Assembly: GCA_035550515.1 (NCBI GenBank)
Contig: DASZOZ010000135.1
Span: 1-64,000, forward strand
DNA: 64,000 bases
Direction: 5' to 3'
From: DATARH01 sp035550515
Lineage (GTDB): Bacteria > Pseudomonadota > Alphaproteobacteria > ATCC43930 > CGMCC-115725
Position 1 is the stretch's first letter. Every line of letters begins with the position of its first letter. The translations under genes were made by a program, and so were the position numbers. The notes below the pieces were generated by a model. That model saw only the letters and a list, made by a program, of their open reading frames with translations. It was not told the origin of the DNA and did no database searches. Positions 1 through 7,962 of the stretch are shown piece by piece.

Positions 1-1
1 G

Positions 2-850
2 ATCCACAACCTCAAATTCGGCGCGCTCGACAAATACGGGCTCGGCGCGGCCGCCTTGCTGGCCGACAAGCCGAGCCTGGTCTGCTGCAACCTCAATGCC
101 TTTGGCGGGGTCGGGCCGCTGCGCGAGCGGCCAGGCTACGACCCGATGATGCAGGCCTATTCGGGGCTGATGAGCCTTTTAGGTGAGGACGGGCGGCCGC
201 CGGTGCGGGTGACGGCGTCGATCGTCGACATGGGCACCGCCAACTGGGCCGTCGTCGGCATCCTCGCGGCGCTGCGCGAGCGCGACCGCACCGGCAAGGG
301 CGGCATCGTCGACACCTCGCTCTACGAAACCTCGCTCGCCCTGATGAGCATCCTGCTCGCCGACCATCTGCAGACCGGCGAGCTGCCCGCGCGCTGCGGC
401 TCCGGCGTGCCGATGATCGTGCCCTACCAGGCGTTTGCGGCGGCCGACGGCTACATGATGGTCGCCGCGGGCAACGACAACCTGTTCCGTCGCCTGGCGG
501 CGGCGATCGGCCGGCCGGACCTCGCCGAGGACCCGCGCTTCTCGACCAACGGCAACCGCGTCGTCAACCGGGCGATGCTGGTCGGCATCCTCGGCGACAT
601 CTTCCAGACCGAGACGCGGGCGCATTGGGCCGGGCTGTTCGAGACCGCCGGGATCCCCAACGGGCCGATCAACACGATGGACCAGGTCGTCGCCGACCCG
701 CAGACCCGGGCGCTCGGCCAGATCCAGACGCAGGGCGCGCTGTCGCTGGTCGGCCTGCCGCTGTCGTTCGACGGCGAGCGGCCGGCCTTCAACAAGCGGG
801 CGCCAAGCCTCGGCGAGGACAACACGAGCGTCTTGGGGTCGTCGCCATGA
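2..850 (+). CDS. Family III CoA-transferase (CaiB/BaiF type), 5' truncated by window edge
   Basis: The frame is open from the first bases, so the N-terminus lies upstream; 282 residues are visible of a family usually near 400. Family III enzymes move CoA between a donor acyl-CoA and a carboxylic acid in the cytoplasm. The visible part has the family signature: a KFGALDKYGLG segment, then RPGYDPMMQAYSGLM, then IVDMGTANWAVVGILAAL, whose Asp aligns with the catalytic Asp of formyl-CoA transferase. The C-terminal domain (GIPNGPINTMDQVVADPQ) is also typical. The substrate cannot be told. The stop overlaps the next start (ATGA), so the lipoprotein gene is probably co-translated. Confidence 0.9.
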   Translation: MHNLKFGALDKYGLGAAALLADKPSLVCCNLNAFGGVGPLRERPGYDPMMQAYSGLMSLLGEDGRPPVRVTASIVDMGTANWAVVGILAALRERDRTGKGGIVDTSLYETSLALMSILLADHLQTGELPARCGSGVPMIVPYQAFAAADGYMMVAAGNDNLFRRLAAAIGRPDLAEDPRFSTNGNRVVNRAMLVGILGDIFQTETRAHWAGLFETAGIPNGPINTMDQVVADPQTRALGQIQTQGALSLVGLPLSFDGERPAFNKRAPSLGEDNTSVLGSSP

Positions 851-1458
851 CGGCAAGACTCGCGGCGAGCGCGCTGCTCGCGCTCACGCTCGGCGCCTGC
901 GCCTATCTGCAACCGGAAGAGAAGCTGCCGCCCCCGCCGCAAGCGCCGGGGGTCGAGCTGACCAAGATGCAAAACGGCCGGTTCATCGCCTTTGTCGGGC
1001 AGCCCCGCCAGCATACCCCGCCGTTCCTCGACGTGCCGGACACCAATTTCGCCGTGCTGCGCAGCTGGTACGACAACAAGACCAACCAGGCCGCGCACCA
1101 GCTTTATGTCGAGGACAGCTATTACGGCGGCCCGTTCCTGTGGAACGGCGTGCGCGACGCCGACAACAAGCCGCTTAAATTCATCCCGATCAGCCGCAAC
1201 CAGATCAGCTGCGAACGAGGCTGCGCCTATGCCGACGAATTCGCCGCCGAACTGTCGGAGGACTACCTGCGGGCGCACCCGGACGGGCTGGCCCTGACCT
1301 TCACCTCGTCGGACGGCAAGAACCTGGCGGTGAAGATGCCCGCCGACCTCGTCGCCGCGCAGCTCGCCGCGGTCGACACGGTGCGCGGCGTCGCGGCGCG
1401 GGACGGCGCAACCCCGCCGGCGATCGGCGCCACCGTCCCGGCGCCGCCGGGCCGCTAG
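847..1458 (+). CDS. Predicted lipoprotein of unknown function
   Basis: A 203-residue protein starting at the ATG that overlaps the preceding stop by 4 bases. Residues 1-18 form a lipoprotein signal with lipobox LGAC and Cys18 as the expected lipidated residue, followed by a Pro-rich linker. It is therefore probably anchored to a periplasmic membrane face. The mature part contains two Cys close together (ISCERGCAY) that could pair. No family is recognised. Location after a CoA-transferase gives no clear functional hint. Confidence 0.75.
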   Translation: MTARLAASALLALTLGACAYLQPEEKLPPPPQAPGVELTKMQNGRFIAFVGQPRQHTPPFLDVPDTNFAVLRSWYDNKTNQAAHQLYVEDSYYGGPFLWNGVRDADNKPLKFIPISRNQISCERGCAYADEFAAELSEDYLRAHPDGLALTFTSSDGKNLAVKMPADLVAAQLAAVDTVRGVAARDGATPPAIGATVPAPPGR

Positions 1459-1497
1459 CGCCGCTTCCGGTCGGAGGGATTGCCGCCGCCGTCCGGA

Positions 1498-1971
1498 TCA
1501 GCCGATCGCGGGCAGCGTTTGGCCGCCGGCGACCGCGGAATGCGCGGCAATCAGCACAAAGGCGATCACGCAGGGTTCGCGGCCGCGGTTGATCCAGTTA
1601 TGGATCGTGCCGCGCTGCACGACCACATCGCCGGCCCTGAGGTGGGTTTCGACGCCGTCGAGGTCCATGTCGATCTCGCCGGACAGCACGACGGCGTAGT
1701 CGAGCGAATCCGTGCGATGGTTGCGCGGGCCGTTGCCCGGCGCGAATTCGATGATGCGAAAAACCGTGCCGTTTTCGTGCGTGGTGCCGGTTTTGCGCTT
1801 GCCCTCGTCCGCGATGCCGTTGTTGTCGACGGGGAAGCCTTCGCTGGTCCAGGCGACCGCGGTCGTCACCCCCGGCCGCGCCGAACCCGTGGGCACCTGG
1901 TCGTCGATCGTGACGATCGCCTTGCCGCTTGCATCGTGTCCGGTGACGACCCGCCTTACCTGAAACGCCAT
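1498..1971 (-). CDS. Cupin-domain protein
   Basis: A 157-residue protein with a single C-terminal cupin barrel, roughly residues 70-140. Motif 1 is seen in RNHRTDSLDYAVVLSGEID and motif 2 in GDVVVQRGTIHNWINRG, with His residues placed to bind a metal. The N-terminal half (MAFQVRRVVTGHDASGKAI) is common in small proteobacterial cupins annotated near aromatic or keto-acid catabolism. It may be a dioxygenase, an isomerase or a sensor; the substrate is unknown. It is transcribed alone on the minus strand, convergent with the lipoprotein gene. Confidence 0.85.
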   Translation of the reverse strand: MAFQVRRVVTGHDASGKAIVTIDDQVPTGSARPGVTTAVAWTSEGFPVDNNGIADEGKRKTGTTHENGTVFRIIEFAPGNGPRNHRTDSLDYAVVLSGEIDMDLDGVETHLRAGDVVVQRGTIHNWINRGREPCVIAFVLIAAHSAVAGGQTLPAIG

Positions 1972-2054
1972 CGCCGCGCCCTCCCTCTGCTGTCGCGGCG
2001 GGACCTTAATAGGACGGGTTGAGCGAAGCGATACCCATCATTTCCGCACCTCGG

Positions 2055-2723
2055 CTACCGGGTCGGCGCATCGCCGGAGGCTGGCCGCTTGCCGACCCAG
2101 AGCAGCGCCGCGTTGGGCGGAAGATCGGCCTTCGCGATCAGCGGCAGAAAAATCTTCGCCGCGGCCATCGCCTGCTTCAGTTGCGTGGCCTTCTCGGGCG
2201 GCGTCTTGTCGTCCTGCACGGCGAGCGCCAGGCCGCGGACCTGTTCCAGCCCGGACGGCACGACTCGGCGGATCTGGTCGCCCTCGATCCGCCAGCCGGC
2301 CATGCCGAGCCGCGTCGCGATCGCCAGCGCGTAGCCACCCGGCTCGGCACCGTCGGGGTCGGCGTCGATGGTGATGACCGCCGGCTTGCCGCCGACGAGG
2401 CTCTGCACCAGCGCCTGGCCCTGGTCGGCGGTCAGGTTGCGCGGGGCGTCGCCGGGCGGCGCGCCCATGACCTCGCCGAGCTTGGCGACGACGATCGCGG
2501 GATCGAGCCGGCGCTGCAGCACGTCGGTGAGGATGCCGGCGAGTTGGCCGGCGAATTCCGGGCTGACGCCGGCGCAATCGATCATCGCATGACCGTCGCC
2601 GGGCGCGACCAGCCCGCCGGTGACAACGCCGCATCCCCTGCCCTGCGGCACGGCATCCTCGGCCAGCGCCGCCGCCGGCAGCAGCAGACCCGCGGCAAAC
2701 AGGAGGGAGAGCACCGCTTTCAT
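2055..2723 (-). CDS. Exported protein of unknown function
   Basis: I chose the ATG at 2723 because it places a clean Sec signal peptide at the N-terminus (MKAVLSLLFAAGLLLPAAALA, cleavage after ALA-ED expected). An ATG seven codons upstream would add a polar extension. The mature protein, about 200 residues, is predicted to be periplasmic, has two Cys near its start (GRGCGVV and IDCAG) and no domain I recognise. It is divergent from the isocitrate-lyase-family gene, with about 137 bases between the starts. Confidence 0.65.
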   Translation of the reverse strand: MKAVLSLLFAAGLLLPAAALAEDAVPQGRGCGVVTGGLVAPGDGHAMIDCAGVSPEFAGQLAGILTDVLQRRLDPAIVVAKLGEVMGAPPGDAPRNLTADQGQALVQSLVGGKPAVITIDADPDGAEPGGYALAIATRLGMAGWRIEGDQIRRVVPSGLEQVRGLALAVQDDKTPPEKATQLKQAMAAAKIFLPLIAKADLPPNAALLWVGKRPASGDAPTR

Positions 2724-2819
2724 GGCGAACCCATCGGAAAACACACCGACAGGCTATCCGGAATTGGCTTAACGAAACGCTGCTTCGGGTGCCTCCGGTT
2801 ACCGCCATTTCCTTGGTAG

Positions 2820-2846
2820 GATGGGTCGAGCATCGCGCAACCCATC
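2820..2846 (+). other. Hairpin directly upstream of a ribosome binding site
   Basis: GATGGGT (2820-2826) is the exact reverse complement of ACCCATC (2840-2846), with a 13-base loop. The hairpin ends two bases before the GAGGAGG Shine-Dalgarno sequence (2849-2855) of the next gene. It may affect translation or mRNA stability; this is inference from position only. Confidence 0.35.
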
Positions 2847-2860
2847 ATGAGGAGGCCGTC

Positions 2861-3727
2861 ATGACCCCGCGCCAGCAACTCCGCCGCCTGATCGCCAAGC
2901 CGGGCTACACGATGGTTCCGGGCGCCTATGACACGCTGACGGCACGGCTCGTCGAGGCCGCCGGGTTCGCTGCGGTCTATCTGACCGGCGGCGGGTATTC
3001 GCGGGCGAGCGGCTACCCCGATCTCGGCCTGCTGACCGTGGTCGAGAACGTGCGGTTTATCGGGCTCACCGTCGAAGCGGTCGGGATTCCGGTGATCGCC
3101 GATGCCGACACCGGCTACGGCAATGCGATCAACGTGATCCGTACCGTCCGCGAATACGAGAAGTCCGGTGTCGCCGGGTTCCACCTCGAGGACCAGGTCG
3201 CGCCGAAGAAATGCGGTCACTACGAGGGCAAGGAGGTGATCTCCAAGGCCGAAATGGTCGGCAAGATCAAGGCCGCCGTCGACACGCGGCGCGACGCCGA
3301 CATGGTGATCATCGCGCGCACCGATTCGCGGGCGATCGAGGGGCTGGCGGCGGCGATCGACCGGGTCAACGCCTATCTCGAGGCCGGCGCCGATGTCGGC
3401 TTTGTCGAGGCGCCGCAGACCGTCGAGGAGCTGCGCAGCGTCGGCCGCGGCGTCAACGGGCCGAACCTCGTCAATGTCTTCGAGGGCGGCAAGACCCCTA
3501 TGCTCGCCGCGGCGGAGCTGGAGGCGATGGGGTTCCGCCTCGGCATCTACCCGTCGCAGACGCATCGCGCCGCGATCCGCGCCGCGCAGCGCGTGCTCGC
3601 CGTGCTCAAGCAGGACGGCCACACGACGCGCATCGAAAGCGAGCTGTGCACCTTCCAGGAACGCGAGGTCGCCGTCGGCACCGCCGCGTGGCGCGCGTTG
3701 GAGGAGAAATATCTGGCGGTGGAATGA
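2861..3727 (+). CDS. Isocitrate lyase/PEP mutase superfamily enzyme (oxaloacetate decarboxylase or 2-methylisocitrate/dimethylmalate lyase type)
   Basis: A 288-residue TIM-barrel enzyme of the family that cleaves or forms C-C or P-C bonds next to a carboxylate using Mg2+. The metal-binding DADTGYGN motif is at residues 81-88 and the loop motif KKCGH at 116-120; the Cys in KKCGH is typical of lyases rather than of PEP mutase. Length fits PrpB-like enzymes. The start at 2861 follows a strong GAGGAGG with 5-base spacing. Without neighbours of the methylcitrate cycle (no prpC/prpD here) the substrate stays open; C-C lyase or oxaloacetate decarboxylase are the main choices. Confidence 0.9.
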   Translation: MTPRQQLRRLIAKPGYTMVPGAYDTLTARLVEAAGFAAVYLTGGGYSRASGYPDLGLLTVVENVRFIGLTVEAVGIPVIADADTGYGNAINVIRTVREYEKSGVAGFHLEDQVAPKKCGHYEGKEVISKAEMVGKIKAAVDTRRDADMVIIARTDSRAIEGLAAAIDRVNAYLEAGADVGFVEAPQTVEELRSVGRGVNGPNLVNVFEGGKTPMLAAAELEAMGFRLGIYPSQTHRAAIRAAQRVLAVLKQDGHTTRIESELCTFQEREVAVGTAAWRALEEKYLAVE

Positions 3728-3745
3728 GCCGCTTGAAACCGATCA

Positions 3746-3784
3746 GATCGTACATACACTAAGTCGTGAAGATCACGTACGATC
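3746..3784. promoter_or_regulatory. Inverted repeat around the brnT start (possible operator)
   Basis: GATCGTAC (3746-3753) and GTACGATC (3777-3784) are perfect reverse complements flanking the GTG start of brnT. BrnA antitoxins bind DNA through a ribbon-helix-helix domain and repress their own operon, so this is a plausible site, but half-site spacing is long. Confidence 0.3.
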
Positions 3785-4047
3785 CGGCCAAGAACGACCG
3801 CAACATCCGCGAGCGCGGGCTGTCGTTCGATCGGGCGGCGGAATTCGATTTCGATAACGCACTGCGCTCGATCGATACGCGACGGGACTACGGAGAGACG
3901 CGCCACGTCGCTATGGGGCCTTTCGAGCAACGCATCCACGTCCTGTGCTTTGTCGAAACGGCGACCGGTATTCGAGTTATCAGTTTCCGCCGAGCTAACA
4001 GAAGAGAGATTAGAAGATATGAGACCGCGAAGGCCGCTGACGGATGA
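3766..4047 (+). CDS. brnT: BrnT-family toxin
   Basis: A 93-residue ribonuclease-type toxin with GTG start. It carries the BrnT signature: N-terminal YDPAKNDRNIRERGLSFD, central RRDYGETRHVAMGPFEQR, and C-terminal RVISFRRANRREIRRYE. BrnT toxins are RelE-like mRNA interferases held inactive by BrnA. It overlaps brnA by 29 bases, the usual toxin-first order of this family. The junction region is less GC-rich than the neighbours, which suggests acquisition by transfer. Confidence 0.9.
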   Translation: MKITYDPAKNDRNIRERGLSFDRAAEFDFDNALRSIDTRRDYGETRHVAMGPFEQRIHVLCFVETATGIRVISFRRANRREIRRYETAKAADG

Positions 4048-4300
4048 AGAGGGCGAGGTTCGTGAACTGTTAGCCGAAGACTTTAAGTATTTTCGACCAA
4101 TGGCGGAGGGTATCTCGCCGAGCCTCGCGGCAAAGCTCGGGATTCGTCCCCGCGGCCCGCAGAAGGCGCCGACAAAGCAACGCACCACGATCCGCCTGTC
4201 GCGCGACGTGCTCGACCGCTTTCGCGCCGGCGGGCGCGGCTGGCAGACCCGGATCGACCGCGCGCTGCGCGAATGGCTGGAAAACCATCCGGCGGAATAA
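4019..4300 (+). CDS. brnA: BrnA-family antitoxin
   Basis: A 93-residue protein starting at ATG 4019 (MRPRRPLTDEEGEVREL). An upstream in-frame start would read through the toxin's conserved C-terminal region and is unlikely. The C-terminal half has the ribbon-helix-helix sequence KQRTTIRLSRDVLDRFRAGG followed by GWQTRIDRALREWL, as expected of BrnA, which binds both BrnT and the operator. It forms a two-gene operon with brnT. Confidence 0.88.
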   Translation: MRPRRPLTDEEGEVRELLAEDFKYFRPMAEGISPSLAAKLGIRPRGPQKAPTKQRTTIRLSRDVLDRFRAGGRGWQTRIDRALREWLENHPAE

Positions 4301-4398
4301 CCGTTTACGCACCGACCGGATTTGCGCGCGGCCGGGCAGCGGCTATGCTCTGCGCACGCAACGCACGCGCCCGGCGCGGGAAAAGAGGAACGACACGA

Positions 4399-4863
4399 AT
4401 GGAAATGCACGGCGAACTGCGCATCCCGGCGCCGCGACAGCAGGTTTGGGAAAAGCTCAACGATCCGGAGACGCTGAAAGCCTGCATCCCCGGCTGCGAG
4501 TCGGTCGAGAAGGTGTCCGACACCGAGTTCGCCGCCAAGGTCGTCGCCCGCGTCGGGCCGGTGAAGGCGAGTTTTTCCGGCAAGGTGACGCTGACCGACC
4601 TCGATCCGCCGGCCGGCTACACGATCACCGGCGAGGGCACCGGCGGCGTCGCCGGCTTCGCCAAGGGCAGCGCCAAGGTCGCGCTCGACGACGCCGGCGG
4701 CGAGACCGTGCTGCGCTACGGCGTGCAGGCGCAGGTCGGCGGCAAGCTGGCGCAGATCGGTTCGCGCCTGATCGATGCCACCTCGCGCAAGATGGCGGAC
4801 GAATTTTTCAGCCGCTTCGTCGGCAGCATGAGCCCTGCCGCATCGGACACCGCAGCGTCATAA
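4399..4863 (+). CDS. coxG: CoxG-like SRPBCC protein (Mo hydroxylase accessory subunit G)
   Basis: A 154-residue START/SRPBCC-fold protein: MEMHGELRIPAPRQQVWEKLNDPETLKACIPGC is the classic CoxG opening, with GPVKASFSGKVTL and a C-terminal ASRKMADEFFSRF-like stretch. CoxG helps recruit the Mo hydroxylase to the cytoplasmic membrane in carboxidotrophs; the role in form II systems is not established. No amphipathic tail longer than a few residues follows the SRPBCC fold. It is the first gene of the Mo hydroxylase cluster; 134 bases separate it from coxS. Confidence 0.9.
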   Translation: MEMHGELRIPAPRQQVWEKLNDPETLKACIPGCESVEKVSDTEFAAKVVARVGPVKASFSGKVTLTDLDPPAGYTITGEGTGGVAGFAKGSAKVALDDAGGETVLRYGVQAQVGGKLAQIGSRLIDATSRKMADEFFSRFVGSMSPAASDTAAS

Positions 4864-4895
4864 CTTGCTGTATATAACGCATTTTATCACGCGTG

Positions 4896-4916
4896 AGGCG
4901 CCTTGACCCGGCGCCT
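4896..4916 (+). other. Short hairpin in the coxG-coxS gap
   Basis: AGGCGCC (4896-4902) pairs with GGCGCCT (4910-4916), loop TTGACCC. It follows an AT-rich stretch (4871-4890, tatataacgcattttatcac) that stands out from the GC-rich surroundings and may hold a promoter for coxSLM. No T-run follows, so it is not a standard terminator. Confidence 0.3.
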
Positions 4917-4997
4917 GCGGCGCAGGAAACTCGCGCCCTCGACCGGGGGCCGGCGGTTGCTGGCCGATTGGCGCGACGCGCGACAAGGGAGGGTTCC

Positions 4998-5489
4998 ATG
5001 CAAAAGACGGTGAGCCTCACCGTGAACGGCAAGCCGGTAACGGCGACGGTCGAGGGTCGCACGTTGCTGGTACAGCTCCTGCGCGAAACGCTTGGCCTCA
5101 CCGGCACCCATGTCGGCTGCGATACCAGCCAGTGCGGCGCCTGCGTCGTTCATGTCGACGGCGAGGCGGTGAAGTCGTGCACGCTCCTCGCGGTGCAGGC
5201 CGAGGGCCGCACGGTCAAGACCATCGAGGACGTCGCCGACGGCGACACGCTGCATCCGATGCAGGAAGCGTTCCGCGACAACCACGCGCTGCAGTGCGGC
5301 TTCTGCACGCCGGGCATGATCATGAGCGCGCTCGACCTGGTGAAGAACAACCCCGACCCGACCGACCGCGAAATCCGCGAGTATCTCGAAGGCAATCTGT
5401 GCCGCTGCACCGGCTACCACAACATCGTGCTGGCGATCAAAGCGGGAGCCGCGGCCATGAGGGGTGCCGCAACCCAGGCGGCGGAGTAG
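4998..5489 (+). CDS. coxS: Mo hydroxylase small subunit, two [2Fe-2S] clusters (CoxS-like)
   Basis: A 163-residue electron-transfer subunit. The plant-ferredoxin-type cluster is held by Cys41, 46, 49 and 61, and the helical second cluster by Cys100, 103, 135 and 137 (CGFC ... CRC), all present. It passes electrons from the Mo centre in the large subunit to FAD in the medium subunit. The start ATG 4998 is set by AAGGGAGGG at 4985-4993. The large-subunit gene begins 5 bases after the stop, giving the order S-L-M. Confidence 0.95.
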   Translation: MQKTVSLTVNGKPVTATVEGRTLLVQLLRETLGLTGTHVGCDTSQCGACVVHVDGEAVKSCTLLAVQAEGRTVKTIEDVADGDTLHPMQEAFRDNHALQCGFCTPGMIMSALDLVKNNPDPTDREIREYLEGNLCRCTGYHNIVLAIKAGAAAMRGAATQAAE

Positions 5490-5494
5490 CCGCT

Positions 5495-7882
5495 ATGGCG
5501 GACACCGGCTCTCCCGCCATCGGGACGCCCGTCAGGCGGCGCGAGGATTACCGCTTCGTCACCGGCCAGGGCACCTATACCGACGACATCAACCGGCCGC
5601 GCCAGCTTTACGCCTACATCCTGCGCAGCCCGCACGCGAGCGCGCGGATCGACGGCCTCGACACCGGCGCGGCCGCGCAGGCCGCCGGTGTCGTGGCGGT
5701 CTACACCGGCAAGGACATGGAGGCCGACGGCATCGGCGGCCTGCCCTGCGGCTGGCTGATCCATTCGAAGGACGGCTCGCCGATGCACGAGCCGCCGCAT
5801 CCGGTCTTGGCGAGCGGCCGGGTGCGCCATGTCGGCGACCCGGTCGCGGTCGTCATCGCCGAGACGCTCGGCCAGGCGCGCGACGCGGCGGAGCTGGTCA
5901 AGGTCGACTACGCCGTCGAGCCGGCCGTGACCGAGGTCGGCGAGGCGATCAAGCCCGGCGCGCCGCTGGTCCATGCCGATGTGCCCGGCAATGTCTGCTA
6001 CGACTGGCAGCTCGGCGACCCGGCGGCGATCGACGCCGCGCTCAAGGGCGCGGCCCGCGTCGTCAAGCTCGATCTCGTCAACAACCGGCTCGTCCCCAAC
6101 GCGATGGAGCCGCGCGCCGCGATCGGCGATTTCGACCGCGCGACCGGCGAGCACACGCTCTACACCACCAGCCAGAACCCGCATGTCATCCGCCTCTTGA
6201 TGGGCGCGTTTGTGCTGCACATCCCGGAGGCGAAGCTGCGGGTCGTGGCGCCCGATGTCGGCGGCGGGTTCGGCTCGAAGATCTACCATTACGCCGAGGA
6301 GGCGATCGTCACCTGGGCGGCCGGCAAGCTCAAGCGGCCGGTCAAATGGACCGCCGAGCGCGTCGAGAGCTTTATGTCCGACGCGCATGGCCGCGACCAT
6401 GTTACCCATGTCGAGCTCGGCCTCGACGCCGGCAACAAATTCGTCGCGCTGAAGGTGTCGACGCTGGCGAACATGGGCGGCTACCTGTCGACCTTCGCGA
6501 CCTGCATCCCGACCTATCTCTACGCGACGCTGCTCGCCGGCACCTACACGACGCCGGTGATCTACGCCGAGGTCAAGGCGGTGTTCACCAACACCGTGCC
6601 GGTCGACGCCTATCGCGGCGCCGGACGGCCGGAGGCGACGTTCCTGCTGGAGCGCATCGTCGACCTCGCCGCCGACGAGCTCGGCGTCGACCCGGCCGAG
6701 CTGCGCCGCCGGAACTTCATCCCGACCGACGCCTTCCCCTATCAGACGCCGGTCGCGCTGCAATACGATAGCGGCGATTATTTCTCGACCCTCGACCTCG
6801 CGACAAAAGCCGCGGACTACGCCGGGTTCGAGGCGCGGCGCCAGGAGGCGGCGCGCCGCGGCAAGCTGCGCGGCATCGGCCTCGCCACCTATATCGAGGC
6901 TTGCGGCATCGCGCCATCGGCCGTGGTCGGCTCGCTCGGCGCCCGCGCCGGCCTGTTCGAGGCGGCGCAGGTGCGCGTCCACCCGACCGGCAGCGTCACC
7001 GTGCTGACCGGCTCGCACAGCCACGGCCAAGGGCACGAGACGACCTTTGCGCAGGTCGTCGCCGACGGCCTCGGCATTCCACTCGAACAGATCGAGATCG
7101 TGCACGGCGACAGCGCCAAGATCCCCTACGGCATGGGGACTTACGGCTCGCGCTCGCTGGCGGTGGGCGGCACCGCGATCATCAAGGCGATGGACAAGAT
7201 CATCGCCAAGGGCCGGAAGATCGCCGCGCACCTGCTCGAAGCGGCCGAAGCCGATATCGAGTTCAAGGACGGCCAGTTCACCGTCGCCGGCACCGACCGC
7301 TCCAAATCGATCGGCGAAGTCGCGCTGACGGCTTACGTACCGCATAACTTCCCGCACGAGGAGCTGGAGCCCGGGCTCGACGAGACGGCGTTCTACGACC
7401 CGAAGAACTTCACCTTCCCGTCGGGCGCCTATGTCGCCGAGATCGAGATCGACCCCGATACCGGGCGGCTGGAGGTCTGCAACTTCACCGCCAGCGACGA
7501 TTTCGGCCGCATCGTCAACCCGATGATCGTCGCCGGCCAGGTGCATGGCGGCCTGGCGCAGGGCATCGGCCAGGCGTTGCTGGAAAACTGCGTCTACGAC
7601 AAGGCGACGGGTCAGCTGCTGACCGCGTCGTACAACGACTACGCGATGCCGCGGGCGGACGACCTGCCGTCGTTCTCGCTGTCGACCCACGCGACCTACT
7701 GCACGCACAACCCGCTCGGCGTGAAGGGCTGCGGCGAGGCCGGCGCGATCGGCGCGCCGGCGGCGATCTCCAATGCGATCGTCGATGCGCTCAAGGCGCA
7801 TGGCATACGCCATGTCGAGATGCCGGCAACGCCCGAGAAATTGTGGCGTGCCATCCATCAGCACCAGCTTGCCGCGGAATGA
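5495..7882 (+). CDS. coxL: Mo hydroxylase large subunit, form II CoxL-like
   Basis: A 795-residue molybdopterin cytosine dinucleotide enzyme subunit of the xanthine oxidase family. GGGFGSK is at residues 256-262 and the active-site loop reads AYRGAGR at 372-378. True aerobic CO dehydrogenase (form I) has AYXCSFR with the Cu-binding Cys, so this is form II or a related hydroxylase whose substrate (aldehyde, purine, N-heterocycle, acyl compound) is unknown. The C-terminal GVKGCGEAGAIG carries the Glu that acts as base in the family. Probable cytoplasmic, membrane-associated SLM heterotrimer. Confidence 0.93.
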   Translation: MADTGSPAIGTPVRRREDYRFVTGQGTYTDDINRPRQLYAYILRSPHASARIDGLDTGAAAQAAGVVAVYTGKDMEADGIGGLPCGWLIHSKDGSPMHEPPHPVLASGRVRHVGDPVAVVIAETLGQARDAAELVKVDYAVEPAVTEVGEAIKPGAPLVHADVPGNVCYDWQLGDPAAIDAALKGAARVVKLDLVNNRLVPNAMEPRAAIGDFDRATGEHTLYTTSQNPHVIRLLMGAFVLHIPEAKLRVVAPDVGGGFGSKIYHYAEEAIVTWAAGKLKRPVKWTAERVESFMSDAHGRDHVTHVELGLDAGNKFVALKVSTLANMGGYLSTFATCIPTYLYATLLAGTYTTPVIYAEVKAVFTNTVPVDAYRGAGRPEATFLLERIVDLAADELGVDPAELRRRNFIPTDAFPYQTPVALQYDSGDYFSTLDLATKAADYAGFEARRQEAARRGKLRGIGLATYIEACGIAPSAVVGSLGARAGLFEAAQVRVHPTGSVTVLTGSHSHGQGHETTFAQVVADGLGIPLEQIEIVHGDSAKIPYGMGTYGSRSLAVGGTAIIKAMDKIIAKGRKIAAHLLEAAEADIEFKDGQFTVAGTDRSKSIGEVALTAYVPHNFPHEELEPGLDETAFYDPKNFTFPSGAYVAEIEIDPDTGRLEVCNFTASDDFGRIVNPMIVAGQVHGGLAQGIGQALLENCVYDKATGQLLTASYNDYAMPRADDLPSFSLSTHATYCTHNPLGVKGCGEAGAIGAPAAISNAIVDALKAHGIRHVEMPATPEKLWRAIHQHQLAAE

Positions 7883-7890
7883 CTTCATCT

Positions 7891-7940
7891 CGTCATGACC
7901 GGGCTTGACCCGGCATCCCGGGTCAAGCCCGGGGATGACG
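7891..7940. repeat. REP-like palindrome between coxL and coxM
   Basis: A 50-base imperfect palindrome: cgtcatgaccgggcttgacc, then a mirror half ending in gatgacg. The same sequence family occurs near 14.9, 50.3, 51.4, 53.8, 53.9 and 61.9 kb. It lies within the operon and could tune mRNA levels of the upstream genes. Confidence 0.8.
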
Positions 7941-7962
7941 AGGAGGCAAAGGGAGAGGCCCG

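Noticed and set aside
5495..7882. Bona fide aerobic CO dehydrogenase (form I CoxL)
   Set aside because: The active-site loop is AYRGAGR, not AYXCSFR; the Cu-binding Cys is absent.
5414..7888. Very long open frame antisense to coxL
   Set aside because: High GC content leaves long stop-free antisense frames. The product is a low-complexity Arg/Val/Asp-rich sequence with no domain, while the plus strand encodes an unmistakable Mo hydroxylase.
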